A DNA stretch of 64,000 bases from an uncultured Collinsella sp. (lineage in GTDB: Bacteria; Actinomycetota; Coriobacteriia; Coriobacteriales; Coriobacteriaceae): NCBI GenBank assembly GCA_900548815.1, contig URLR01000002.1:1-64000 (forward strand), read 5' to 3'. The notes below the pieces were generated by a model. That model searched no databases. It had not been told where the DNA came from and worked only from the letters and a program-made list of their open reading frames with translations. This document shows, piece after piece, positions 1-7,859 of this stretch (positions are counted from its first letter, which is position 1; each line of letters begins with the position of its first letter). Position numbers and translations under genes: made by a program.

Positions 1-641
1 AGGAACGGGAGGTCGTTGTTACGAGCAGGAGTCGGGATGTACTCGTCGACAGCGTTCATGAGCTCGCGAATGGCGTCCATCCACTTGGCGTCGCCCTCGA
101 GAGCGCCCAGAGCGGAACCACGGATGACGGGGATGTCGTCGCCGGGGAAATCGTACTCGGAGAGGAGCTCACGGGTCTCCATCTCGACGAGGTCGATGAG
201 CTCGTCATCGTCGACCATGTCGCACTTGTTCAGGAAGACGACGATGTAGGGAACGCCGACCTGACGGGCGAGCAGGATGTGCTCGCGGGTCTGAGCCATG
301 GGGCCGTCGGTAGCGGCGATGACCAGGATAGCGCCGTCCATCTGAGCAGCACCGGAGATCATGTTCTTGACGTAGTCAGCGTGGCCCGGGCAGTCAACGT
401 GAGCGTAGTGACGGGCAGCAGTCTCATACTCGACGTGGGAGACGGAGATCGTAATGCCGCGCTCGCGCTCCTCGGGAGCCTTGTCGATGTTCTCGAACGC
501 AGTGAAGTCAGCCTTGCAGCCCTCGGTCTCGGAGAGAACCTTGGTGATGGCAGCGGTCAGCGTGGTCTTGCCGTGGTCGACGTGACCAATGGTGCCGATG
601 TTAACATGCGGCTTAGTGCGCTCAAACTTCTCTTTGGCCAT
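1..641 (-). CDS. tuf: Elongation factor Tu (5' part; truncated by window edge)
   Basis: The GTPase delivers aminoacyl-tRNA to the ribosome in the cytoplasm. The first 213 or so residues are present, starting [20 protein letters not shown]. The P-loop GHVDHGKT, the switch region DCPGHADYV and the guanine-specificity motif NKCD are all visible, so identification is secure. The ATG at 639-641 is preceded by a GGAGGGC ribosome-binding site. The remaining domains lie beyond position 1. It follows tRNA-Tyr, tRNA-Thr and tRNA-Met on the same strand, an arrangement resembling the tRNA-tufB clusters of other bacteria, so tRNAs and tuf may share a transcript. Confidence 0.97.
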   Translation of the reverse strand, partial: MAKEKFERTKPHVNIGTIGHVDHGKTTLTAAITKVLSETEGCKADFTAFENIDKAPEERERGITISVSHVEYETAARHYAHVDCPGHADYVKNMISGAAQMDGAILVIAATDGPMAQTREHILLARQVGVPYIVVFLNKCDMVDDDELIDLVEMETRELLSEYDFPGDDIPVIRGSALGALEGDAKWMDAIRELMNAVDEYIPTPARNNDLPF

Positions 642-693
642 AAAGCCCTCCTCTTAACAGGTCGTCCCCGGACGGGACTTTGCCTTTATACCA

Positions 694-726
694 TAGTGGC
701 TTCTCAACATACTATTGAGAAGCCAC
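694..726 (-). terminator. Hairpin between tRNA-Met and tuf
   Basis: A 13-bp inverted repeat (arms GTGGCTTCTCAA and its complement) with a 7-nt loop lies between the last tRNA and tuf. No clear T-run follows on the minus strand, so it may be a processing or attenuation hairpin rather than a full terminator. Confidence 0.4.
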
Positions 727-737
727 CGTGTTACCTA

Positions 738-814
738 TGGTAGCGGTGACTGGATTCGAACCAGTGACGCCACGGGTATGAACCGTGTGCTCTAACCAAC
801 TGAGCTACACCGCC
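738..814 (-). tRNA. tRNA-Met (anticodon CAT)
   Basis: A complete cloverleaf can be drawn: acceptor GGCGGTG with CACCGCT, anticodon loop TTCATAC, T-arm with TTCGAAT. The 3' CCA is encoded (738-740). It is probably the elongator form, because the first acceptor pair is G-U and no initiator-type C1-A72 mismatch is seen; discrimination from an ileotidine-modified CAT tRNA was not attempted. Confidence 0.93.
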
Positions 815-817
815 GGA

Positions 818-893
818 TGGAGCCTGCAACCAGACTTGAACTGGTGACCTCTTCGTTACCAACGAAGTGCTCTACCGACTGAGCTATACAGGC
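818..893 (-). tRNA. tRNA-Thr (anticodon GGT)
   Basis: Acceptor stem GCCTGTA pairs with TGCAGGC, anticodon stem CTTCG/CGAAG closes loop TTGGTAA, the T-loop is TTCAAGT, and CCA is encoded at 818-820. It lies 3 nt upstream of tRNA-Met in the same cluster. Confidence 0.95.
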
Positions 894-903
894 ACTTGAC
901 GGG

Positions 904-985
904 TGGGAGCTATAGGATTCGAACCTATGTAGGCAGAGCCAACGGGTTTACAGCCCGTCCCCATTAACCACTCGGGCAAACTCCC
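904..985 (-). tRNA. tRNA-Tyr (anticodon GTA)
   Basis: A class II tRNA with a long variable arm. The anticodon stem ACGGG/CCCGT closes loop CTGTAAA and the acceptor is GGGAGTT. The 3' CCA is not encoded (CCC follows the discriminator A). It is first in the Tyr-Thr-Met-tuf cluster. Confidence 0.94.
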
Positions 986-1313
986 AATCGTTCAAGTATC
1001 CGCAGGTCCTTTGGTCTTTTGGACCGCCGCCCCCGCGAACGAAGAAGATAATACGATGCCACCTTGGGGGCTGTCAACGAAAACCTCTAGATACACGGGG
1101 CCGGGCGTATCTATATACCTTTGACCTGCGGTTTTGCTGAGTTTGGATATGAAGGACGGTGAATTTGCATATAGCGGTGACATTTCCCGAGGGAACACTT
1201 TGGCGTAGTGGAGTGAGCCTGCAGAATGATTACTTCGATAACGACTCATTTGCACCTATATATAGGTTGAGATCGGGCTTCCCAGACAGAAGATTGCTCA
1301 TCCCAGGCAAATC

Positions 1314-1407
1314 GAGCGTGGATAATCTCCCGCTTTTGGCGTGGCTTCGAGCCCAAAGTGGGAGATTATCCACGCTCAGCCTCCAGGCGAGAGATTTTCC
1401 ACGCTCG
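1314..1407. repeat. Inverted repeat with a third arm copy (GAGCGTGGATAATCTCCC)
   Basis: Arms at 1314-1336 and 1355-1377 match 22 of 23 as an inverted repeat around an 18-nt loop. A diverged third copy of the right arm follows at 1389-1407. No coding sequence covers it. Together with the 1460-1676 array it fills most of the 785-bp spacer between tRNA-Tyr and tRNA-Thr(TGT). The rest of that spacer (986-1313) shows only presumed promoter sequence for the tRNA cluster and nothing else I can name. Confidence 0.85.
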
Positions 1408-1459
1408 TTTGTCCGGAAATCCTCGCTCAAACAGGATGACTGGGACCGGTCCGGCCTTT

Positions 1460-1676
1460 GTCTCGATCTGTAACATTTAGAGAGCATTTTCTCCCCTATC
1501 TGTTACAGATCGAGATGTTTCGCAGAGACCTCAGCTTACGTCTCATTCTGTAACAGCTAGAACGGTTTTCAGCCTCTTCGTGTTACAGATCGAGATGTTA
1601 TCGGCCGTCCCTTGGCAATGTCTCGATCTGTAACTATAAGGAAGGTCTTCAGCCCACTCGTGTTGCGAATCGAGAC
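1460..1676. repeat. Three tandem 57-59-bp inverted-repeat units (GTCTCGATCTGTAAC)
   Basis: Units at 1460-1516, 1541-1599 and 1619-1676 each have a left arm like GTCTCGATCTGTAAC, a loop of about 26 nt, and a right arm like TGTTACAGATCGAGAT. The loops of units 2 and 3 are also alike (TTCAGCC..CTCG). Some arms carry substitutions. The array is non-coding and could be a cluster of hairpin elements or tandem operator sites. Confidence 0.85.
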
Positions 1677-1720
1677 AAACCTGAAGCTCGGTTGGCGCCA
1701 AACACGCTGACTTATCGACA

Positions 1721-1761
1721 TAAATAGAAACGGGCCCTGTCCCACAAGGGAACAGAGCCCG
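1721..1761 (-). terminator. Rho-independent terminator of tRNA-Thr(TGT)
   Basis: GC-rich hairpin (CGGGCTCTGTTCCC and complement, small bulge) followed on the minus strand by TTTCTATTTA, 10 nt downstream of the tRNA. Confidence 0.75.
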
Positions 1762-1770
1762 AAACTCTCA

Positions 1771-1845
1771 TGGAGCCAGTGACAGGAATCGAACCTGCAA
1801 CCCACTGATTACAAATCAGTTGCGCTACCGTTGCGCCACACTGGC
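1771..1845 (-). tRNA. tRNA-Thr (anticodon TGT)
   Basis: Acceptor GCCAGTG pairs with CACTGGC, the anticodon stem ACTGA/TCAGT closes loop TTTGTAA, the T-loop is TTCGATT, and CCA is encoded (1771-1773). It is a separate transcription unit from the Tyr-Thr-Met cluster, with its own terminator. Confidence 0.95.
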
Positions 1846-1992
1846 ACACTTGGCGCTTTCACGCGAAGCCAGTTAAGAATAAAGGAATTGCGGACGGGGC
1901 GCAACAGGCCGCACGGCGTTATACAAATATGCAAAATCCAGCAACAACGCGTACCAGGCCCGTTCATTTCTGTCAGTGGGCCCTCAATCTTA

Positions 1993-2065
1993 AAACCATT
2001 CGCCAGAACGAATAGTTTTAATTACAATTGCTATATATAAAACTATTCGTTCTGGCGAAGGGTTT
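1993..2065. promoter_or_regulatory. 28-bp inverted repeat operator upstream of HipA-like kinase
   Basis: Arms at 1993-2020 and 2038-2065 match 27 of 28 in inverted orientation around a 17-nt AT-rich spacer. Each arm contains the partial dyad TTCGTTCTGGCGAA. The right arm includes the GAAGGG ribosome-binding site of the gene starting at 2070, so an RNA hairpin would hide it. The inferred role is autoregulation by the gene's own helix-turn-helix head. Confidence 0.7.
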
Positions 2066-2069
2066 CGCG

Positions 2070-3410
2070 ATGCTTACTACCAAAGAAGCCGCCGAGCTGC
2101 TCGGCATCACTCCGCGCAGGGTGCAGGAGCTCATAAAAAACGGAGCACTTGAGGCCCGCAAGGCTTCTGGTGTATGGCTCATCGACAAAGACAGCGTCGA
2201 CACGCGACTCCGCTCTGTGACCAAAACGGGGGGACGTCCCCGCCGCGGCCACGGTAAGAGCGAGATCGCGTTCACCCTCATGAACCGCACGTACGAAGTC
2301 GCTCAGCTGGTCTACAGCACATCGCGAAAAGACTTTACCCACATCGGTGCCGACATCGATTACGCCCACGCCCCTATTGGAGTATTTGGCCCTAATAGCC
2401 CCATATCGCTAGACTCCTTCCGCATCTGGTGGCGCGGCCGCGGTATCCCGCTCGCACGCATTGGGCTAGCCTCCCTGCTTGCAGAAGCCGCAGTCGATGT
2501 TCCCGATGAACTCGTCCAGCGAAATCTCGGCCTCTCCTTATCCGACCAGTATTGGATTAGGCCCCAAGGTTCCGGTCTCACCTGGGAGGATATCAACTTC
2601 TTCAATAACGCCTTTGATGACGTCTCACTGTCCATTGCGCCCTTTGCCCCAGAGGGAAAAGCGGCTGCTGCAAAGCCCGATAACACCTCGGACGGCAATC
2701 TTCAAAAGTACTGGACATGCGAGGATGACCGTCGAATCCTCCACAAGACAGGTGCACATCTAAACCAGGAACCTTATAACGAGCTGGTGGCGACTGCACT
2801 TCACCGTCGCATCCTAAACGCTTGCGATTATGTGCCTTACTCGCTCGAGGGCACGGGCACTTCCGCCCTGAGCATATGCGATGTCTTCTTAACTGATGAA
2901 GAAGAGTATGTCCCTGCGTTCTATGTAAACCAGCATGCAAATGCAGACGAGCGACTAACCGATTACGAACGGTATGTAGCAAACTGCGAGGAGCTCGGGG
3001 CGACAGGCGTCAAGGATGCCCTTGACCGCATGATCGTATGTGACGACATCATTGCCAACTACGATCGTCATTGGCGCAACTTCGGCCTCGTGCGAAACGT
3101 AAACACGCAAGCCTGCAGACCTGCCCCCATCTTCGATTCGGGCTCATCGCTCTGGTGCAACATATCACTAGAGGAGCTTAGGGCGGGAGAGCACAGTTTT
3201 ACCAGCGCACAATTTCATTCAAGCCCCGCCAAACAAATGTTGCTCGTCGAGGACATGGGCTGGTTTGACGGCGACAAACTCGAAGGCTTCGTTGACGAGG
3301 CAATCGAGATTCTTTCCAGAAACGACGCGCTCACGGCAAGGCTGCCATATCTAAAAGAGGCGCTAACGTGGCGCCTCGAAAGAATGATCGACATCGCTGA
3401 ATGGAGTTAG
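2070..3410 (+). CDS. HTH (excisionase-type) / HipA-like kinase fusion protein
   Basis: 446 residues. Residues 1-50 (MLTTKEAAELLGITPRRVQE onward) form an excisionase/MerR-like helix-turn-helix. The rest matches the pattern of HipA-type serine/threonine kinases: YWIRP, a GNLQKYW stretch, DRRILHKTG, a catalytic loop NYDRHWRNFGL (N-x-D-x-H-x-x-N) and a metal-binding IFDSGSSLW. HipA kinases phosphorylate aminoacyl-tRNA synthetases in studied cases; the target here is unknown. There is no separate antitoxin gene; the fused DNA-binding head may take the regulatory part. I chose the ATG at 2070 (GAAGGG 7 nt upstream) over one at 2028 that lies in the operator loop. The gene stands alone between a tRNA and yacP. 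Confidence 0.8.
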   Translation: MLTTKEAAELLGITPRRVQELIKNGALEARKASGVWLIDKDSVDTRLRSVTKTGGRPRRGHGKSEIAFTLMNRTYEVAQLVYSTSRKDFTHIGADIDYAHAPIGVFGPNSPISLDSFRIWWRGRGIPLARIGLASLLAEAAVDVPDELVQRNLGLSLSDQYWIRPQGSGLTWEDINFFNNAFDDVSLSIAPFAPEGKAAAAKPDNTSDGNLQKYWTCEDDRRILHKTGAHLNQEPYNELVATALHRRILNACDYVPYSLEGTGTSALSICDVFLTDEEEYVPAFYVNQHANADERLTDYERYVANCEELGATGVKDALDRMIVCDDIIANYDRHWRNFGLVRNVNTQACRPAPIFDSGSSLWCNISLEELRAGEHSFTSAQFHSSPAKQMLLVEDMGWFDGDKLEGFVDEAIEILSRNDALTARLPYLKEALTWRLERMIDIAEWS

Positions 3411-3437
3411 CGAGGCAGCATTGCCCCGTCAACTTCC

Positions 3438-4115
3438 CTACCTCCCGCGCAGGGCCTTGAGCTTGGCCAGGGCATCGGGGCTCAGGCGACTGCCCAGAGT
3501 CATCTTGATTTGTGGAGCCTCCTCGGCCTCGTGCACGTCGTTGTCGATCTGTTTGATCTCGTCCACCAGCATACGGCTCGAGATGCGCGTAACGCCCTTG
3601 CCCATGACGACGGCCTGGATCGTGCCGTCGCTCGACACTACAGAACACGCGCGGCCTTCCTCGCGCGCCTCGATGCAGAGCTTCTGCACCACGGTATCGG
3701 CCGAAACACCCGTCGGCGAAAACTCAATGCGCACACCGCGGGCCGGTAGGTTGGGGCGCTCGCTGGAGATATTGCCCGCGCCGTCAAATACGATCACGGC
3801 CTCGTAGCGGCCCTGGGCAAACGCAGCTACGTCATTAATGAGCGCCGTGCGCGCCATATCGTGAACGTCGCTGGAATACGGATCGTCGGAATGGTCGTAC
3901 ACGAGCTTTTCGTAGCGCGGCGTGCAGTGGATCACGTTGTAACCGTCGACCACCAGCAGCTCGGGCTTGTTGGAGTGCACCGTCGAGACTGGGTCGGCGA
4001 TAGCCTGCGCAAACGCATTGCCGCCCACGCCATAGGTCGCGGCCGAAACAATCGGCTTGGCCGAGCCCTCGCCAAAGCGCTTGGCCTTGGACTTGGCACG
4101 GTTCTTTTTGGACAT
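3438..4115 (-). CDS. yacP: YacP-like NYN-domain ribonuclease
   Basis: 225 residues with a basic N-terminus (MSKKNRAKSKAKR) and an NYN (PIN-like) domain: LLVVDGYNVIH at about residue 53, then VIVFDGAGN, and conserved acidic residues suited to metal binding. B. subtilis YacP (Rae1) is a ribosome-associated endonuclease; that activity is assumed by family. It begins 3 nt after the rlmB stop, and its ribosome-binding site GGAGGAG overlaps the end of rlmB, so the two are translationally linked. The same rlmB-yacP order is common in Gram-positive bacteria. Confidence 0.85.
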   Translation of the reverse strand: MSKKNRAKSKAKRFGEGSAKPIVSAATYGVGGNAFAQAIADPVSTVHSNKPELLVVDGYNVIHCTPRYEKLVYDHSDDPYSSDVHDMARTALINDVAAFAQGRYEAVIVFDGAGNISSERPNLPARGVRIEFSPTGVSADTVVQKLCIEAREEGRACSVVSSDGTIQAVVMGKGVTRISSRMLVDEIKQIDNDVHEAEEAPQIKMTLGSRLSPDALAKLKALRGR

Positions 4116-4118
4116 GCG

Positions 4119-5033
4119 CTACTCCTCCCCCATCAGCTCGCCGGCGTTGCGGCGCAGCCACTCAAAGCACAGCGCCGTGGTCGCCTGGGCAACATTGAGG
4201 CTCTCGGTCATACCGCGCTGGGGAAGCTTGGTCAAAAAGTCGCATTTCTCGAGCACCAGACGCGAGATGCCGTCGCCCTCGGAGCCCATGACGAGCGCCA
4301 CGCGGCCCTCGAAAGGAGCATCCCAGCAACTGCCTTCGGCGTGCTCGGAAGCACCGCCCACCCAAAAACCAGCGGCCTTAAAATCGTCGAGCGCACGGGC
4401 GATATTGGGAACCTGCGCGATAGGCAGATGCATGACGGCACCGGCTGAGGTCTTGTAGCTGCCCACGGTCACGCCGGCGGCACGCTTATTGGCAATGACG
4501 ACGCCCGCCGCGCCCACAACCTCGGCGGAGCGCACGATGGCGCCAAAGTTGCCGTCGTCGGTCACATGGTCGAGCACGACGACGAGCGCCGGACCGTCGC
4601 CCGCACGGTCGAGGATATCGGCAACATCGGCATAGGGGAAGTTGCCAACCTCGAGCGCAATGCCCTGGTGAGCGCCATGGCTCGACAGCGCATCGAGCTG
4701 CGCGCGCGGCACATACTTAATGCGGACGCCCGCGGCGTTGAGGTCATCGACCAGACGAGACAGGGCGGCATCGCGCTCCCCGCCCTCGGCAATGAGCGCG
4801 CACTTGACGGGAAAGCCGGTACGCAGCGCCTCGGCGGCGGCACGGCGGCCTTCGATAAACTCGCCCTTGGGAACCTGGACAGCATCGCGGTTGCGATCGC
4901 GCTGCGGACGTGCGGCCTGGGTGCGATCGTGCTGGCCCTTGGGAGCGACAGCGCGGTCATTGCGGCGAATCGGACGCGAGCCAGAAGCGGCCTGCTTGCC
5001 ACCACGAGGCGCACGCTTGCGATTGTCGGCCAT
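4119..5033 (-). CDS. rlmB: 23S rRNA (guanosine-2'-O)-methyltransferase RlmB (SpoU family)
   Basis: 304 residues. After a basic low-complexity tail of about 65 residues (RNA-binding type) comes the substrate-binding domain from GEFIEGRRAAAEAL, then the SPOUT knot with motif 1 NFGAIVRSA, motif 2 MGSEGDGISRLV and motif 3 ESLNVAQATTAL. It would methylate the ribose of a guanosine in 23S rRNA (G2251 in E. coli) using SAM. The start at 5033 has AAGGAGG 10 nt upstream. It follows cysS after a 143-bp gap in which I see no gene; many Gram-positives have a Mini-III RNase gene there. Confidence 0.9.
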   Translation of the reverse strand: MADNRKRAPRGGKQAASGSRPIRRNDRAVAPKGQHDRTQAARPQRDRNRDAVQVPKGEFIEGRRAAAEALRTGFPVKCALIAEGGERDAALSRLVDDLNAAGVRIKYVPRAQLDALSSHGAHQGIALEVGNFPYADVADILDRAGDGPALVVVLDHVTDDGNFGAIVRSAEVVGAAGVVIANKRAAGVTVGSYKTSAGAVMHLPIAQVPNIARALDDFKAAGFWVGGASEHAEGSCWDAPFEGRVALVMGSEGDGISRLVLEKCDFLTKLPQRGMTESLNVAQATTALCFEWLRRNAGELMGEE

Positions 5034-5176
5034 AGGACGACCTCCTTAAATAGATAACGAACAAGAATCGACCGTCCGAGCCACGGCACCTTGCCTTTCA
5101 ATCGTCGGGCATGACCACCAGGTCTATGCCCTTCTCTTTCAAGGCAATCTGCCGCACCTCGAACGGTCGACAAATA

Positions 5177-6643
5177 CTAGAGACTCTTAATACGAGTGCC
5201 GGCGGCGGTATCTTCAATCGTCAGGCCCAGGTCCTTGAGCTGATCACGGATGGCATCTGCCAGATCCCAGTTCTTGGCGGCACGAGCCTCGGCGCGGGCC
5301 TCGAGAATCTTGGCAGCGGCCTCGTCCACGTCGTCGCCCGTGTAGGCAACCAAACCGGCGGCAACGCCCAGCAGGCCCAGCGGCAACTCGACCTTGGGCT
5401 CGGGAAGCTCAACGCCAAACGTATCGAGCAGCTCGGCCAGCGTATCGGCGGCAGCCAGGGCTGCGGCCTTGTCGGCAGCATCGCCCGCCTGCTCCAGATA
5501 CTGATTGCACTCGGTGACAAAGCCAAAGACAGCACCCATGGCACCGGCGGTGTTAAAGTCGTCGTCCATGCACTCCTTAAAGGCGGCGCGGGTCTCGGCG
5601 GCCTTGGCGGAAAACGCCTCGGCGGCAGCCGCATCGGCATCGGCCGTCGCATGGTTCGCAGCCCAACGAAGGTTCTCGACCGTACCGGCAATACGCGTGA
5701 GTGAGTTCTCGGCACCCTCCAGGCGCTCCCAGGAGAAGTCGAGCGGCGAGCGATAGCTCGTCTGCAGCATCAACAGGCGCAGGGCCGCGGCAGAGTGCTG
5801 CTCGAGCACCTCGGCCAGCGTAAAGAAGTTTCCGAGCGACTTGGACATCTTCTCGCCGTCAACCAGCAGCATGCCCGTGTGCATCCAGGTGTTGGAGAAG
5901 CCCTGGTGCCAGGCGCAGGTGGCCTGGGCGCACTCGTTCTCGTGATGCGGGAAGGCAAGGTCGGAGCCGCCGCCGTGGATGTCAATCGGGGTGCCCAGGT
6001 AGCGGTGTACCATGGCGGCGCACTCGGTGTGCCAACCGGGACGGCCCTCGCCCCAGGGGCTCGGCCAGCTGGGCTCGCCGGGCTTGGCGGCCTTCCACAG
6101 GGCAAAGTCGAGCGGGTCGTTCTTGTCCTCGTTCTCCTCGATGCGCGCACCCACCATAAGGTCATCGATGTTGCGGCCCGAGACCTGACCATAGTTGGGA
6201 TCGCTGCGCACGGCAAAGTACACGTCGCCGTTATCGGCGGCGTAAGCGTGGCCCTGCTCGATGAGCGTCTTGATCATGGCGATCATGGGACCGATCTCCT
6301 TGGTGGCGCGGGGGCGCACATCGGGATCGAGCACGTTGGCGGCGCGCATGACGCCGATGAACTTGTCGGAGAACTCCGTCGCGACCTCGGCGGCAGTGCG
6401 GCCCTGCTCGTTGGCGCGCTTGATGATCTTGTCATCGACATCGGTGAGGTTCTGGGCGAACGTGACCTCGTAGCCGCTCGCGATGAGCCAGCGACGAATC
6501 ACGTCAAAGCTAATGAACGTGCGGGCATTGCCGATGTGGATGTTGTCGTAGACCGTGGGGCCGCACACATACATGCGGACCTTGCCGGACTCGATGGGCT
6601 GGAACTCTTCCTTTTTATGGGTAGCGCTGTTGTAGATACGCAT
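5177..6643 (-). CDS. cysS: Cysteine--tRNA ligase
   Basis: 488 residues, normal for the family. Class I synthetase signatures are present: zinc cysteine and HIGH-type motif in MYVCGPTVYDNIHIGNART, zinc-site residues in WHTECAAM and FPHHENECAQ, and KMSKSLGNF near residue 270. The C-terminal DALR-type helical domain runs to the end. It charges tRNA-Cys in the cytoplasm. The ATG at 6643 has AAGGAG in front and lies 3 nt after the ispF stop, so it is co-transcribed with disA-ispD-ispF. Confidence 0.97.
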   Translation of the reverse strand: MRIYNSATHKKEEFQPIESGKVRMYVCGPTVYDNIHIGNARTFISFDVIRRWLIASGYEVTFAQNLTDVDDKIIKRANEQGRTAAEVATEFSDKFIGVMRAANVLDPDVRPRATKEIGPMIAMIKTLIEQGHAYAADNGDVYFAVRSDPNYGQVSGRNIDDLMVGARIEENEDKNDPLDFALWKAAKPGEPSWPSPWGEGRPGWHTECAAMVHRYLGTPIDIHGGGSDLAFPHHENECAQATCAWHQGFSNTWMHTGMLLVDGEKMSKSLGNFFTLAEVLEQHSAAALRLLMLQTSYRSPLDFSWERLEGAENSLTRIAGTVENLRWAANHATADADAAAAEAFSAKAAETRAAFKECMDDDFNTAGAMGAVFGFVTECNQYLEQAGDAADKAAALAAADTLAELLDTFGVELPEPKVELPLGLLGVAAGLVAYTGDDVDEAAAKILEARAEARAAKNWDLADAIRDQLKDLGLTIEDTAAGTRIKSL

Positions 6644-6646
6644 TCG

Positions 6647-7141
6647 TTACTCCTTAACGGTTTTCTGTAGCAGGCAGACGGCCCAGGCGCCGATTCCCTC
6701 GCCCTGGCCTTCCCAACCGAGCTTTTCGGTCGTGGTGGCGGCGACGCCCACGTTTTCGACGTCAACGCCCAGGGCATGGGCAAGGTTGGCGCGCATGGCA
6801 TCGCGGTGAGGGGTGATCTTGGGTTGCTGGCAGGCAATGGTGCAGTCGGCATCGACAAACTCAAAGCCCAGCTCACGCGCATAGTCCATCACGCGAGCGA
6901 GCAGCACCATCGAATCGGCACCCTCGTAGGCGGGATCGGTGTCGGGGAATAGCTTGCCGATGTCTCCCCCGCGGCAGGCACCCAGAATGGCGTCGGCCAA
7001 GGCGTGCGCGAGCACATCGGCATCCGAGTGGCCCAGCAGGCCGCGCTCGTAGGGAATGTCGACCCCGCCGATGATACATCGACGCCCCTCCACCAAACGG
7101 TGGACGTCGTAGCCGTGGCCAATGCGCAGGTTACTGAACAT
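6647..7141 (-). CDS. ispF: 2-C-methyl-D-erythritol 2,4-cyclodiphosphate synthase
   Basis: About 164 residues, normal length. The start chosen (ATG at 7139-7141, MFSNLRIGHGYDVHR) has a GGGAGAGG site and overlaps the end of ispD by 11 nt; a longer frame to 7174 exists but lacks support. Metal ligands are in GYDVHRL and GLLGHSDADVLAHA, and the product-site motif TTTEKLGWEGQGEGIGA is at the C-terminus. It forms the cyclic diphosphate in the MEP route to isoprenoid precursors, the step two after IspD (IspE lies at 22419). Confidence 0.95.
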   Translation of the reverse strand: MFSNLRIGHGYDVHRLVEGRRCIIGGVDIPYERGLLGHSDADVLAHALADAILGACRGGDIGKLFPDTDPAYEGADSMVLLARVMDYARELGFEFVDADCTIACQQPKITPHRDAMRANLAHALGVDVENVGVAATTTEKLGWEGQGEGIGAWAVCLLQKTVKE

Positions 7142-7859
7142 GGGGAAGATCCTCTCCCTCGGCCATACGGCCAAGCAGAATCGCGGTTACGGGACGCAGG
7201 TCCTCGGGCACCGTAACCTTAAGGTTGTCGCGCGGGCTCTGGACACAGCGGACGCGTCCGCCCATGCGCTCGACCAGCGATGAATCGTCGGTACCGATAA
7301 AGCCCTCGGCGATAGCAGCGGCGTGAGCGCGCTTCATAGCATCGACGCTAAAGATCTGCGGCGTCTGCGCTGCCCAGTAGAGCTCACGTGGCGGCGTCTC
7401 GACGATATTATCGCCGTCTACGATCTTGAGCGTGTCGATCGCGGGCTGACCGCACACGACACCGTCGAGAGCACGGTCGTTCACGAGCACGTCGATAGCG
7501 TGGTCGATAGCCTCGGTGGTAATGAGCGGACGGGCGCCGTCGTGGATAGCGACATATTCGAAACCCGCCGGCACCGCGTGCACGCCGGCGCGGGTGGAAT
7601 CCTGACGAGTATCGCCGGCATCGGCAAAGCTGATGGGCGTGTCATAGTCAAACGGGCCGATGGCCAGGCGGCGCATCTCGGCACGGCGCTCGGCAGGGCA
7701 AACCACGACGATGTGGCCGACCTTATCGCTACGGTCAAATGCGCGGATGGACCAGCTCATGAGCGGACGGCCCGCTACATTGACGAGTTGCTTGCCACCG
7801 GGGTTACCAAAGCGCTGGCCGCTGCCACCGGCAACGACCACGGCGCATACGGGCGCCAT
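7131..7859 (-). CDS. ispD: 2-C-methyl-D-erythritol 4-phosphate cytidylyltransferase
   Basis: 242 residues with the nucleotidyltransferase signature VVVAGGSGQRFGNPGGKQLV at the N-terminus and the conserved IHDGARPLI in the middle. It transfers CMP from CTP to MEP. It starts inside the TAATG overlap with the disA stop (1 nt shared) and ends inside ispF, so disA-ispD-ispF form a tightly coupled set. Confidence 0.95.
   Translation of the reverse strand: MAPVCAVVVAGGSGQRFGNPGGKQLVNVAGRPLMSWSIRAFDRSDKVGHIVVVCPAERRAEMRRLAIGPFDYDTPISFADAGDTRQDSTRAGVHAVPAGFEYVAIHDGARPLITTEAIDHAIDVLVNDRALDGVVCGQPAIDTLKIVDGDNIVETPPRELYWAAQTPQIFSVDAMKRAHAAAIAEGFIGTDDSSLVERMGGRVRCVQSPRDNLKVTVPEDLRPVTAILLGRMAEGEDLPHVQ

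Noticed and set aside
1314..1676. CRISPR array
   Set aside because: Repeats are inverted, irregular and few; there are no equal-length unique spacers and no cas genes.
2028..2069. Upstream ATG at 2028 for the HipA-like gene
   Set aside because: It lies in the loop of the operator repeat and has no ribosome-binding site; the ATG at 2070 does.
5034..5176. A missed small gene (Mini-III RNase) between cysS and rlmB
   Set aside because: Only 143 bp are available and no plausible frame with a start signal exists.
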